The position numbers and the translations under genes are program-made. Positions 1 to 6,512 of a stretch of DNA of 9,671 nucleotides are shown piece after piece (the stretch's first letter is position 1; every line of letters begins with the position of its first letter). The notes below the pieces were generated by a model. It was not told where the DNA came from. It searched no databases and saw only the letters and a program-made list of their open reading frames with translations. Origin of the DNA: a bacterium (lineage in GTDB: Bacteria > Ratteibacteria > UBA8468); contig DAOVGU010000134.1 in NCBI GenBank assembly GCA_030672255.1, positions 1 through 9,671 on the forward strand. The letters are read 5' to 3'.

Positions 1-1111
1 CCGCTGTCCGATAGGAAAGTATCTCGGAGGAGTCATCTATCTTTTTATCTCCTTTGAATGCTTTTCTAAAGACATCTCTTAAATGAGCTTTGGCCATCCA
101 GAGACCATAGAGAACAAAAACCAAAAATGCACCTGTGCCTAAGTGACAAAAGATGGGATCTCCCGCGGCAGTAATACCTAAGTTCTCAGGACTGCTGATG
201 CCGGTAATATTGAAGATGCCTTTTAAGGTAGTGGATAAAAGACTGAAGAACCAGAGGGAAAAGGCAACATCAAGATTAATTAAGTAGGCAAGTCCTATTA
301 CGGGAAAACTGAGGCGAAATATAAGATTTATTGTCTGCCGGAAGATAGGGATGGACTGAGCTAAATTTATTAAAGGGACAAAGTGAAAGTAGTGATGCAA
401 AGCATTGATACTGCCAATAAGAAAGGGAATCCCAAAACCAAGCCACATTATTCTGTTTCGATAGAAGGGAGCAAGAGCGGCAGGTTTACTCTTCTCTTCT
501 TCCTTTACAATCTCCAGCGGAAGTCTTGTTAGAGGAAAGATTAACCTTTCCTTCTCTACCCATTGTTTACGAAGAATTACCATAATACAGATCATTACTA
601 AATAGAGGGCAAGAATAAAGGGAAGCCAGGCAAGAAGTGGTTTCATCCAGGTCATCCAGGGGATGGATGCTCCTTTAGGTAAGCCTTCAAAGAAACATCT
701 GATATTCTCTTCTCCCTGAGGGACCAACCAGGGTTTGATATGGGGCTGGATGATTTGTGCCCATCTATTCTCAGGAGTAGCATAATAAAAAGGAGCAGCA
801 AGCATCGGCAGGATTTGAGAACCGAGACCCATTGTTACCACCGAACTGCAGACAATAAGCATCGTATAGATCAGCAGTTGTTCTGCGGAAGAAAAGCCGA
901 TCCCTAACTTTCGCAGAATTGTATTGATCAGAAGGGTAAAGAGAAAGAAGATAAATATTCCTGCCGCCGGCATATGGTCAATGGCAAGGTAGGAACCATG
1001 GACAATATTGATGGAATATTGGGCAGCTATAGCAACCAAGAAGCAAAGAAAGGCGCCGGTGATAAATGCACGAAGGGTAAATCCTGAAAATTTCTCTTTA
1101 CCTAAATCCAT
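1..1111 (-). CDS. DUF6785/OPT-like polytopic membrane protein, 3'-truncated by window edge
   Basis: On the minus strand an uninterrupted frame runs from ATG at 1111 to the window start, about 370 residues with no stop. It starts MDLGKEKFSGFTLRAF and ends at the edge in a stretch reading SSEILSYRTA. At least six strongly hydrophobic segments are visible, roughly at residues 11-31, 47-65, 77-104, 165-188, 228-248 and 278-305, followed by one near 335-352, so it is an integral inner-membrane protein. The loop motif ERLIFPLTRLPLEIV and the SYRTA motif match my recollection of the DUF6785 family, large oligopeptide-transporter-like proteins of unknown substrate seen in Planctomycetes and candidate phyla. 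An in-frame TAG lies four codons upstream, so ATG 1111 is the first ATG. No good Shine-Dalgarno is seen next to it. It lies downstream of the NagB-like gene in the same direction, separated by a repeat cluster. The function is unproven; a transporter is an inference. Confidence 0.75.
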   Translation of the reverse strand, partial: MDLGKEKFSGFTLRAFITGAFLCFLVAIAAQYSINIVHGSYLAIDHMPAAGIFIFFLFTLLINTILRKLGIGFSSAEQLLIYTMLIVCSSVVTMGLGSQILPMLAAPFYYATPENRWAQIIQPHIKPWLVPQGEENIRCFFEGLPKGASIPWMTWMKPLLAWLPFILALYLVMICIMVILRKQWVEKERLIFPLTRLPLEIVKEEEKSKPAALAPFYRNRIMWLGFGIPFLIGSINALHHYFHFVPLINLAQSIPIFRQTINLIFRLSFPVIGLAYLINLDVAFSLWFFSLLSTTLKGIFNITGISSPENLGITAAGDPIFCHLGTGAFLVFVLYGLWMAKAHLRDVFRKAFKGDKKIDDSSEILSYRTA

Positions 1112-1122
1112 TTTCTTAAACT

Positions 1123-1137
1123 ACAGGAATTTCCTGT
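1123..1137. repeat. 15-bp palindrome just upstream of the membrane-protein start
   Basis: ACAGGAATTTCCTGT is a perfect inverted repeat with 7-bp arms and one central base. It ends 11 bases before the ATG of the minus-strand membrane-protein gene. It could be an operator, a leader hairpin, or the edge of the adjoining repeat element; the sequence does not decide between these. Confidence 0.5.
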
Positions 1138-1201
1138 TAGCGAACCTGAAAGGTTCGCACTACATAAACTAAATGTAGTGCGAGGCCTTTAGCCTCGCTA
1201 A
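1137..1201. repeat. REP-like cloverleaf palindromic element
   Basis: Three hairpins lie in series. GCGAACCT pairs with AGGTTCGC (1140-1158), ACTACAT with ATGTAGT (1159-1179), and GCGAGGC with GCCTCGC (1180-1198). They are enclosed by outer arms TTAGCGA (1137-1143) and TCGCTAA (1195-1201), so the stretch can fold as a cloverleaf. It reads as two head-to-head copies of a GTAGTGCG-stem-loop unit. Related units with different stems occur at 2696-2739 and 8484-8507. Confidence 0.8.
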
Positions 1202-1228
1202 TTTATTGTATGGAATTTCAAAGTTTTG

Positions 1229-1303
1229 AGATTGCCACGACCTTCGGTCTCGCAATGACAAGAAGAGAAAGTCATTGCGAGGAGTGAAATGACGAAGCAA
1301 TCT
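1229..1303. repeat. Head-to-head pair of GTCATTGCGAG...GAAGCAATCT repeats
   Basis: The plus-strand copy at 1271-1303 begins GTCATTGCGAGGAG and ends GACGAAGCAATCT. An inverted copy at 1229-1259 reads on the minus strand as GTCATTGCGAGAC, a variable middle, then GGCAATCT. The two copies are separated by 11 bases and could form a long hairpin. This repeat type is dispersed in many environmental bacterial genomes (general knowledge). A further copy sits inside the methyltransferase gene at 9057-9091. Confidence 0.8.
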
Positions 1304-1306
1304 AAT

Positions 1307-2227
1307 TTATTTCATTTTAATCTCAACATTCTCCGCCACACCACCCAGGATTGTATAGGTTCCAGGAACTGTCTGCAGAAGGGAGCCAGGAACAAGGGTA
1401 TTAACCCGGCCGTGCGCAGCAAGTCGTCCAATAAATCTCTGCCAGGAGATACCTCCACCGAGATCACCATCAAGCCAGAAACTTCTATCTTTTGCCGAAA
1501 TGATTTGGGCTGGACCAATAGTATTTGCCTTCGGCGGAACCCATGACCAATCACCGGAGAAGGAATGGAGAGCATTCTGCATAATTGTCATTGGATGAAG
1601 TTCCACACACCTTGGCCCGGCTTTCTTATAGGCATCCAAATCATCACCGAATTCTTCTCCAAGGTGCGCTTCCCAGAAGGCAATATGCCCACACCAGCCA
1701 ATACCTCCGTAGACAATATCCGCCCCTCCGGAATCCTCAATCATTTTCCCGTAGGAAGAAAGAACCTCTGTCGTAGGAAAATGTATCTGATTTTCAGGCG
1801 GCCTTAAATCCTCATCGATCCTTAAGAAAAATTCCTCCAGCATCGCTTTCTGAAAGGAACCGGGCCAATCCACGGGAGCGCTCTCCCCTCTCTCATTCGC
1901 ATACTCATCCATATTAAAGGAGACAAGATTTTTGCAACTGATTCTAAAGCGATTAATCAGGGAGGCGGCAATGGGGTATTGCGGCATTGGACCCACGGGA
2001 AAGATTGCCACAATTTTTTTGTCGGATTCGTTTGCTTTTTTGATTCTCTCCACAATGTCAAGAGCGAATTCCAGATAGAACTCTTCTGGTTTTTCAATGA
2101 TTCTAATCTTAAATTCGGGGTTGGAATGCTTACAAAGATTTTCTTTCCTAATCTTCCTTACCCGGGCACATTCTTCGCTATCCTGAAAGGGCAGAAACTT
2201 CGCCAGCGCATAATTAAATTTTTCCAT
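1307..2227 (-). CDS. NagB-like glucosamine-6-phosphate isomerase/deaminase family protein
   Basis: This 306-residue protein is related to glucosamine-6-phosphate deaminase (NagB) and 6-phosphogluconolactonase, which act on phosphorylated sugars in the cytoplasm. Visible family motifs are FNMDEYA (residues 104-110, Asp107 matching NagB Asp72), GGIGWCGHIAFWE (174-186, His181 and Glu186 matching NagB His143 and Glu148), a TIGPAQIISAK block near 236-246 and a VNTLVPGSLLQTVP block near 275-288. The NagB aspartate of the EDGH motif (Asp141) is Cys179 here. The phosphate-loop GG of NagB is replaced by PVGPMPQY, so substrate and reaction may differ from classical NagB. It is longer than NagB, with an extra N-terminal stretch. 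I start it at ATG 2227 because GGAGGA lies 7 bases upstream. A longer frame from ATG 2281 would start inside the predicted -35 box. It is divergent from the ROK kinase, which suggests sugar use. Confidence 0.82.
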   Translation of the reverse strand: MEKFNYALAKFLPFQDSEECARVRKIRKENLCKHSNPEFKIRIIEKPEEFYLEFALDIVERIKKANESDKKIVAIFPVGPMPQYPIAASLINRFRISCKNLVSFNMDEYANERGESAPVDWPGSFQKAMLEEFFLRIDEDLRPPENQIHFPTTEVLSSYGKMIEDSGGADIVYGGIGWCGHIAFWEAHLGEEFGDDLDAYKKAGPRCVELHPMTIMQNALHSFSGDWSWVPPKANTIGPAQIISAKDRSFWLDGDLGGGISWQRFIGRLAAHGRVNTLVPGSLLQTVPGTYTILGGVAENVEIKMK

Positions 2228-2252
2228 AAGTGATTCCTCCATTTTTCCCTTT

Positions 2253-2281
2253 AGTCTACTACTCTTTTTCTTTAATGTCAA
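2253..2281 (-). promoter_or_regulatory. Sigma70-type promoter of the NagB-like gene
   Basis: On the minus strand a perfect -35 box TTGACA (2281-2276) and a -10 box TAGACT (2258-2253, 4 of 6 consensus) are separated by exactly 17 bp. The expected transcription start near 2246 leaves a leader of about 20 bases carrying GGAGGA before ATG 2227. This supports 2227 over 2281 as the translation start. Confidence 0.65.
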
Positions 2282-2290
2282 TTTCTCGTT

Positions 2291-2361
2291 TGACCCCGTT
2301 TAGAAGTAAGTCGCCAGAGACGACTACCGTCCCGTGCACGGGACGGACTTCTAACGGGGTT
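2291..2361. repeat. Large palindromic element with a perfect 20-bp inner palindrome
   Basis: Outer arms CCCCGTTTAGAAGT (2294-2307) and ACTTCTAACGGGG (2347-2359) pair with one bulged base. Inside lie AGTCG/CGACT (2309-2325) and the perfect 20-bp palindrome CCGTCCCGTGCACGGGACGG (2327-2346). The whole can fold as a two-armed cruciform. It lies immediately upstream of the NagB-like promoter. Confidence 0.75.
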
Positions 2362-2480
2362 GACACAGTCAGAGGGCAATGTTACACTTATTGAACAAAG
2401 CCGAGCAATCCCTTCCTGCAAAAGCAGGAATCACCGCAGGGACGGCAACTACCCCCGTATTAAATACGGGGTCAGTATTA
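2362..2480. repeat. Gene-free stretch with two hairpins
   Basis: No gene is seen here. It holds TTCCTGC/GCAGGAA with an AAAA loop (2413-2430), and CCCCGTATT/AATACGGGG with a single-base loop (2453-2471). The second shares the CCCCGT/ACGGGG arm sequence with the palindrome at 2291-2361, suggesting related repeat units. Confidence 0.6.
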
Positions 2481-2507
2481 CTCTGTGACATTAATTTTAA
2501 CAAGTTT

Positions 2508-2610
2508 GTCATTCCTGCGGAAGCAGGAATCTAATAAAATACCCCGTCAACTTCGTTGCCACCCCTTTGGAAAAGGGGAATGGATTCCCGCTTACAGATT
2601 GCGGGAATGA
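2508..2610. repeat. Inverted pair of GTCATTCC-type repeats
   Basis: A plus-strand copy at 2508-2531 has the hairpin ATTCCTGC/GCAGGAAT. An inverted copy at 2581-2610 has the hairpin ATTCCCGC/GCGGGAAT followed by GAC. Further arms ACAAGTTT (2500-2507) and AAACTTGT (2623-2630) enclose the pair. Between them lies CCCCTTT/AAAAGGGG (about 2562-2578). GTCATTCC(C/T)GC...GC(A/G)GGAATC repeats are common dispersed intergenic repeats in environmental bacteria. Confidence 0.7.
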
Positions 2611-2695
2611 CAGAATGTGCTGAAACTTGTGTTACAGAATAGTAGTGCTCTGTTACACAAATTTTTAGCAATCCTGGTCTAATCCCGTTATCCTG

Positions 2696-2739
2696 GTAGT
2701 CGCAGGCTTTAGCCTGCGCAAGCTAAAGCTTGCGGCTAC
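2696..2739. repeat. REP-like doublet, GTAGTCGC...GCGGCTAC
   Basis: Outer arms GTAGTCGC and GCGGCTAC pair with one mismatch and enclose CGCAGGC-TTTA-GCCTGCG (2701-2718) and GCAAGCT-AA-AGCTTGC (2718-2733). The GTAGT leader and TTTA loop link it to the units at 1173-1198 (CTTTA loop) and 8484-8507, while the stem bases differ in a compensated way. Confidence 0.8.
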
Positions 2740-2816
2740 CTATGTGGTCTTTTAGTGCAAGAATTAATGTCACAGAGCAGTAGTGGCAGAGCTTGGTTAG
2801 CATTATGAGGGTATAG

Positions 2817-3761
2817 ATGAAGACAATCGTTGGGCTGGATTTGGGTGGGACATTCATTAAGGTTGGCCTGGTGAGTGAGAAGGGAAAAATCTTAAAGAAG
2901 GAACAACTGCCAACCTTGGGAGAGAAAGGGAGAAAGGTAGTCCTTTCTCAGATGGAGAAGGGAATTAGCTTTGCCCTGAAAGGAGAAAAGGACATTTTAG
3001 GCATCGGTATTGGCACCCCGGGCCTCGTTGATAAGGAGGGAAAGATATTCTCTGCGCCAAATTTACCGGATTGGGATAATTTACCGATAAGGAAGATTTT
3101 CCGGGATAAATTTCATCTTTTGGTTGTCGTAGAGAATGATGTCAATACCATTACCTCTGGTGAATACATTTATGGTGCGGGAAAAGGCTATAAAAACATT
3201 ATCTGCATTACCTTAGGAACAGGCCTAGGTGGAGGGATGGTTCTAGATGGAAAGCTCTTTCGCGGTAGCAGCCTTTCTGCCGCCGAGATTGGTCATATCT
3301 CCATTTGCTACGATGGACCAAAATGTAACTGCGGAAATATCGGCTGTATTGAACGCTATGTTGGCGCGGCCTACATCTCCCAGATGGCTGAGGATGCAAT
3401 TAAAAAGGGAAGAAAAAGTAAAATTAAGGACTTAGTTAAAGGAGATCTTTCCCTCATTACCCCAAAGATTATCTCCGATGCCTACGAAAAGGGAGATTCA
3501 TTAGCAAAACAAATCTGGGAAAAGGTTGGTATTTACTTAGGAACGATGTTTTCAGGGCTCGTTAATCTGCTCAATCCAGAAATAATTATTATTGGTGGCG
3601 GTATCGCTCAGGCAGGAAAGGTCCTTTTTGATGCAGTAGATAAGCAAATTAAGAAAAGAGCCTTCCCCCTTTTAGCCAAGGATATAAAAGTGGTGCCGGC
3701 AAAACTCGGCACAGACTCCGGTATCATCTCTGCCGCCTCTTTAATTAAATTGCGCTACTAG
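2817..3761 (+). CDS. ROK-family sugar kinase (glucokinase-like)
   Basis: This 314-residue cytoplasmic kinase should phosphorylate glucose or a related hexose or amino sugar using ATP. The N-terminal phosphate-binding motif DLGGT is at residues 8-12 and the catalytic ENDVN motif at 106-110 (Asp108 as general base). GTGLGGG is at 134-140, EIGH at 157-160, and the ROK zinc signature CNCGNIGCIE at 170-179 (Cys170, Cys172, Cys177 with His160). A second phosphate/adenosine motif IIIIGGGIAQAG follows near 256-267. Length is normal for single-domain ROK kinases, and there is no N-terminal winged helix, so it is not a ROK repressor. ATG 2817 follows GAGGG at 5 bases. It is divergent from the NagB-like gene, which fits a sugar catabolic role. 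Exact substrate cannot be read from sequence; glucokinase, N-acetylglucosamine kinase or N-acetylmannosamine kinase are all possible. Confidence 0.9.
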   Translation: MKTIVGLDLGGTFIKVGLVSEKGKILKKEQLPTLGEKGRKVVLSQMEKGISFALKGEKDILGIGIGTPGLVDKEGKIFSAPNLPDWDNLPIRKIFRDKFHLLVVVENDVNTITSGEYIYGAGKGYKNIICITLGTGLGGGMVLDGKLFRGSSLSAAEIGHISICYDGPKCNCGNIGCIERYVGAAYISQMAEDAIKKGRKSKIKDLVKGDLSLITPKIISDAYEKGDSLAKQIWEKVGIYLGTMFSGLVNLLNPEIIIIGGGIAQAGKVLFDAVDKQIKKRAFPLLAKDIKVVPAKLGTDSGIISAASLIKLRY

Positions 3762-3835
3762 ACTGTTAACTCACTTCAGTAGTAATATGCGAGTAGATTG
3801 GCTTCTTGAGATTGTTCACAGCAACTCTACAAAAG

Positions 3836-5212
3836 ATGAATGAAAAGGAAATCATCAATAAGATTGCTGAGATTGCTAACCCCCTCACCAGTGCCGGTGG
3901 GGGGGCTGCCTATCTGGTAGGGGGGTATCTCCGCGACAAAATATTAAGGAGGGTCTGCCATGATATCGACATCGTTGTGGAAGGAGACGCTCTATCTTTA
4001 GCAAAAAATGTAGCAAAATCCTTAAAGATTCCTCCCCCGGTAACCTATCAGAGGTTTGGCACCGCGATGATAAGGATGGAGAAAACAACGATTGAATTTG
4101 CCACCGCCAGAAAGGAAAGCTATCGCAAAGATTCCCGTAAACCTAAAGTTTCTCCAGCCACTTTATCCGAGGACCTTTTACGGCGCGACTTCACCATCAA
4201 CTGTCTTGCCCGAAGATTGGGAGAAAAGGAGATTATTGACTCATTTGGGGGAAGAGCCGACCTCCGCGCAAAGATTATCCGCACTCCAACTAACCCTGCA
4301 AAAACATTTTACGATGACCCCTTAAGAATGCTTCGCGCGGTCCGCTTTGCTACCAAACTGAAATTTCAGATTGAGCCAAAAACTAAAAAAGCAATCATTG
4401 AGAATCGGGAAAGGATAGGGATTGTGAGTACTGAGCGGATTGCCGATGAAATTCTTTTGATCCTCGATGCGAAAATACCATCAAGAGGAATAGAATTATT
4501 GAAAGAATTTAAACTGTTAGAAATAGTTTTACCGAAGATTGCTGCTCTGAGAGATGTGAATGATCCTCAATGTAAGGACCTTTTTGCCCACACCCTTATT
4601 GTGCTTGATAATATGGCAAGAATGAAGAAGGATAGAACTTTAAGGCTTGCCGCCCTTTTCCACGACATTGGCAAGCCAAAAACCGCTAAATACATCTCCG
4701 GGAAGGGCTGGACCTTTTACGGGCACCAGTATTTAGGAGCTAAGATGATGAAGTCGGTTGGCTTTAGATTAAAGTTGTCGGCTTCCGATACCAAAAAAAT
4801 TGGTAAAATCATCGCCTATCACCTCCATCCCCACTGGTTAACCAGGAAAAATGTGACGGAAAGGGCAATCTTTCGCTTTCTGCGAGAGGTGGGGAAGGAA
4901 TGGAAAGGCCTTCTTCTCCTTGCCACCTCCGATGTAACGAGCAAAAACAGGAGAAAGGTAGAGGAAGCCAGATCCCGTCTTTTGGAGTTAGAGAATAGAA
5001 TCAAGGAGATCAATCGCAGAAGGAGAGCTGCCAGGTTCAAGTTGGCCCTGGATGGTCATCAGATTATGGAGATTTTAGGGATAAAGCCCGGACCAGAGGT
5101 AGGAAGGGTAAAGAGTGAATTGGAGAAGGCGGTAGTTGAGGAAAGGGTAAAAAACAGCAAGAGAGAGCTGAAGAAATATTTAAAACAAAAGGGGTCAGGT
5201 CTCAACATTTGA
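3836..5212 (+). CDS. CCA-adding-type tRNA nucleotidyltransferase with HD domain (poly(A) polymerase family)
   Basis: This 458-residue class II nucleotidyltransferase should add CCA (or only CC or A) to tRNA 3' ends. Visible motifs are LVGGYLRD (27-34), the catalytic HDIDIVVEG (42-50, Asp43 and Asp45), EFATARKESY (87-96) and LRRDFTINCLA (115-125). YDDPLRMLRAVRFA (159-172) is the nucleotide-recognition region. An HD domain follows with FHDIGKP (275-281), YGHQ (295-298) and HLHPHW (329-334), then a charged helical C-terminus. The family splits into CCA-, CC- and A-adding enzymes that cannot be separated by eye. I prefer ATG 3836; an in-frame TTG at 3806 would add ten residues, and neither has a strong Shine-Dalgarno. 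The last seven codons (KGSGLNI and stop region) lie within the left arm of the hairpin element 5190-5327, so the C-terminus has been rewritten by the repeat. Confidence 0.88.
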   Translation: MNEKEIINKIAEIANPLTSAGGGAAYLVGGYLRDKILRRVCHDIDIVVEGDALSLAKNVAKSLKIPPPVTYQRFGTAMIRMEKTTIEFATARKESYRKDSRKPKVSPATLSEDLLRRDFTINCLARRLGEKEIIDSFGGRADLRAKIIRTPTNPAKTFYDDPLRMLRAVRFATKLKFQIEPKTKKAIIENRERIGIVSTERIADEILLILDAKIPSRGIELLKEFKLLEIVLPKIAALRDVNDPQCKDLFAHTLIVLDNMARMKKDRTLRLAALFHDIGKPKTAKYISGKGWTFYGHQYLGAKMMKSVGFRLKLSASDTKKIGKIIAYHLHPHWLTRKNVTERAIFRFLREVGKEWKGLLLLATSDVTSKNRRKVEEARSRLLELENRIKEINRRRRAARFKLALDGHQIMEILGIKPGPEVGRVKSELEKAVVEERVKNSKRELKKYLKQKGSGLNI

Positions 5213-5327
5213 CAAAATGTTTATGGGTTTGAAATTCATATCAATTCAGTATTAAAAAGTAGTAATATTAAAATAATTTCAAAAAATCTCTAAATCTGGA
5301 GTTGTCAAATGTTGAGACCTGACCCCT
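5190..5327. repeat. 138-bp hairpin element with perfect 26-bp inverted arms
   Basis: The left arm 5190-5215 and right arm 5302-5327 are exact reverse complements, with outer tips AGGGGTCAGG and CCTGACCCCT. The core is AT-rich and contains a second pair, TTTGAAATT (about 5228-5236) with AATTTCAAA. No protein is encoded. The AGGGGTCAGGTCTCAACATT tip recalls ends that flank REP-associated tyrosine (Y1, IS200-like) transposase genes in environmental genomes; this is from memory and unverified. A transcript would form a long hairpin between the two flanking genes, which may act as a terminator or processing site. Confidence 0.85.
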
Positions 5328-5338
5328 ATAACTAAAAG

Positions 5339-6511
5339 ATGGTTTATATTTCAAAGAGGCTGGACTCAGCCAGCAAACTTAAAATTTTAGGAGGGCTTTC
5401 TCGGTTTGATGCCTGTGGATATCCCGGGATCTTTTCTGAAGAAAAAGCCTCTTCCTTTATCTATCCTGCCGTTGGCGAGAAAGGGAGAATCTCCCGGCTT
5501 TTTAAGGTCCTGCAGACAAACATCTGCGAAGGAAATTGTTTCTACTGTGCCAATCGGAAAGACAGGAATTTTCCCCGTTATTCATTTAAGCCGGAGGAAC
5601 TCGCCCGCCTCTTTATGGAAGAATATAAGAAAGGTTCAGTGGATGGACTCTTTCTTTCCTCGGCTATCTTCAGGGATGCAAATTACAGTCAGGAGAGGAT
5701 GCAGGAGACCTTAAAATTGGTTCGTAAACGCTATTCGTTTCCTGGCTACATCCATTTTAAGATTTTACCCGGGGCAGATAGGAAATTGATTGAAGAGGCG
5801 GCAAAATTTGCCGACCGGCTCTCCATAAATTTAGAGGCGCCAAAGGAAAGATATTTAGTTAAGCTTTCTCCCACGAAAAATTTCTATCATCAATTGCTAA
5901 AAGGATTAAGCGATATCTTTTATGTGGTGAGAAAAAAGGATGTAAGAGCTGGAATTACCACCCAATTGGTAGTGGGAGCAGCCGGGGAAAGTGACCAGGA
6001 GATCTTAAAACTATCTCATCAACTTTACCAAAATTATGGGCTGCGAAGAATCTACTACAAGAGCTTTTCTCCCGTTGAGGAGACACCGCTGGAAGACACA
6101 AGACCTTGTCCCCTTCTCCGTGAGCTGAGGCTCTATCAAGCAGGCTTTCTTCTAAAGTACTACTTCTTTAAACCTGAGGAACTTAGATTTAAAAAAGGAA
6201 ATCTCCCTTTAAATAATGACCCCAAGCTTGCCTGGGCTTTTGCACATCAGGAATTTTTCCCAATAGAGATTAATAAGAGCGACTATAGGGAGTTGCTGCG
6301 GGTCCCGGGAATTGGTAGAATTGGGGCAAAGAAAATCATTGAGGTACGAAAAAAGGCAAAATTAAAGGATTTGACAGATTTAAGAAGATTAAAAGTAATG
6401 GTAAGAAAAGCGAGAAACTTTATCACCATCGCAGGAAAATTTTTCCCAACGAAACAAAGGGAAGATCGCAGAGTTAATGAAAGGCAGTTATTCCTCTGGG
6501 AAGAACTATAA
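5339..6511 (+). CDS. Putative DNA modification/repair radical SAM protein with C-terminal HhH
   Basis: This 390-residue protein begins with an SKLKILGGLSRFDAC region and carries the radical SAM cluster motif CEGNCFYC (Cys63, Cys67, Cys70), which binds a [4Fe-4S] cluster and S-adenosylmethionine. GLFLSSAIF (about 104-112), GYIHFKILPGAD and DRLSINLEAP follow as core strands of the radical SAM barrel. Near residues 314-345 a helix-hairpin-helix, LLRVPGIGRIGAKKI, suggests nucleic-acid binding. This layout matches the family named rSAM_link_UDG (putative DNA modification/repair radical SAM protein), usually next to a uracil-DNA-glycosylase-like gene. No such partner is in this window. ATG 5339 is the first ATG after an in-frame TAA, with only a weak AAAAG upstream; the leader lies directly against the hairpin element. 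Reaction and substrate are unknown. The next gene starts 1 base after its stop, so the two are probably cotranscribed. Confidence 0.85.
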   Translation: MVYISKRLDSASKLKILGGLSRFDACGYPGIFSEEKASSFIYPAVGEKGRISRLFKVLQTNICEGNCFYCANRKDRNFPRYSFKPEELARLFMEEYKKGSVDGLFLSSAIFRDANYSQERMQETLKLVRKRYSFPGYIHFKILPGADRKLIEEAAKFADRLSINLEAPKERYLVKLSPTKNFYHQLLKGLSDIFYVVRKKDVRAGITTQLVVGAAGESDQEILKLSHQLYQNYGLRRIYYKSFSPVEETPLEDTRPCPLLRELRLYQAGFLLKYYFFKPEELRFKKGNLPLNNDPKLAWAFAHQEFFPIEINKSDYRELLRVPGIGRIGAKKIIEVRKKAKLKDLTDLRRLKVMVRKARNFITIAGKFFPTKQREDRRVNERQLFLWEEL

Positions 6512-6512
6512 G

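Larger units (their letters stand above)
2481..2777. repeat. 297-bp MITE-like composite element with 16-bp terminal inverted repeats
   Basis: CTCTGTGACATTAATT (2481-2496) and its exact reverse complement (2762-2777) bracket a 297-bp gene-free stretch. A near copy of the left end, CTCTGTTACACAAATT (2648-2663, 13 of 16 identical), and an opposing TGTTACAGA just before 2640 divide it into two tandem units. The right unit is flanked by the direct repeat AGTAGTG (2641-2647 and 2779-2785). Smaller palindromes are nested inside. No transposase is encoded, so a non-autonomous element or a nest of repeat insertions is likely. This is an inference. Confidence 0.5.

Noticed and set aside
1289..2233. Plus-strand frames opposite the NagB-like gene
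   Set aside because: They are antisense shadows without ribosome sites or recognisable motifs, while the minus strand has clear family motifs and a promoter.
2228..2281. Longer start (ATG 2281) for the NagB-like protein
   Set aside because: It falls in the predicted -35 box, ahead of the expected transcript start, while ATG 2227 has GGAGGA at 7 bases.
2291..2777. CRISPR array
   Set aside because: The repeats are palindromic and of mixed type, with no regular direct repeat and spacer pattern and no cas gene.
6477..6512. Longer start (ATG 6477) for the lipoprotein
   Set aside because: It would put twelve polar residues before a normal lipoprotein signal peptide and overlap the radical SAM gene; ATG 6513 gives a standard signal.
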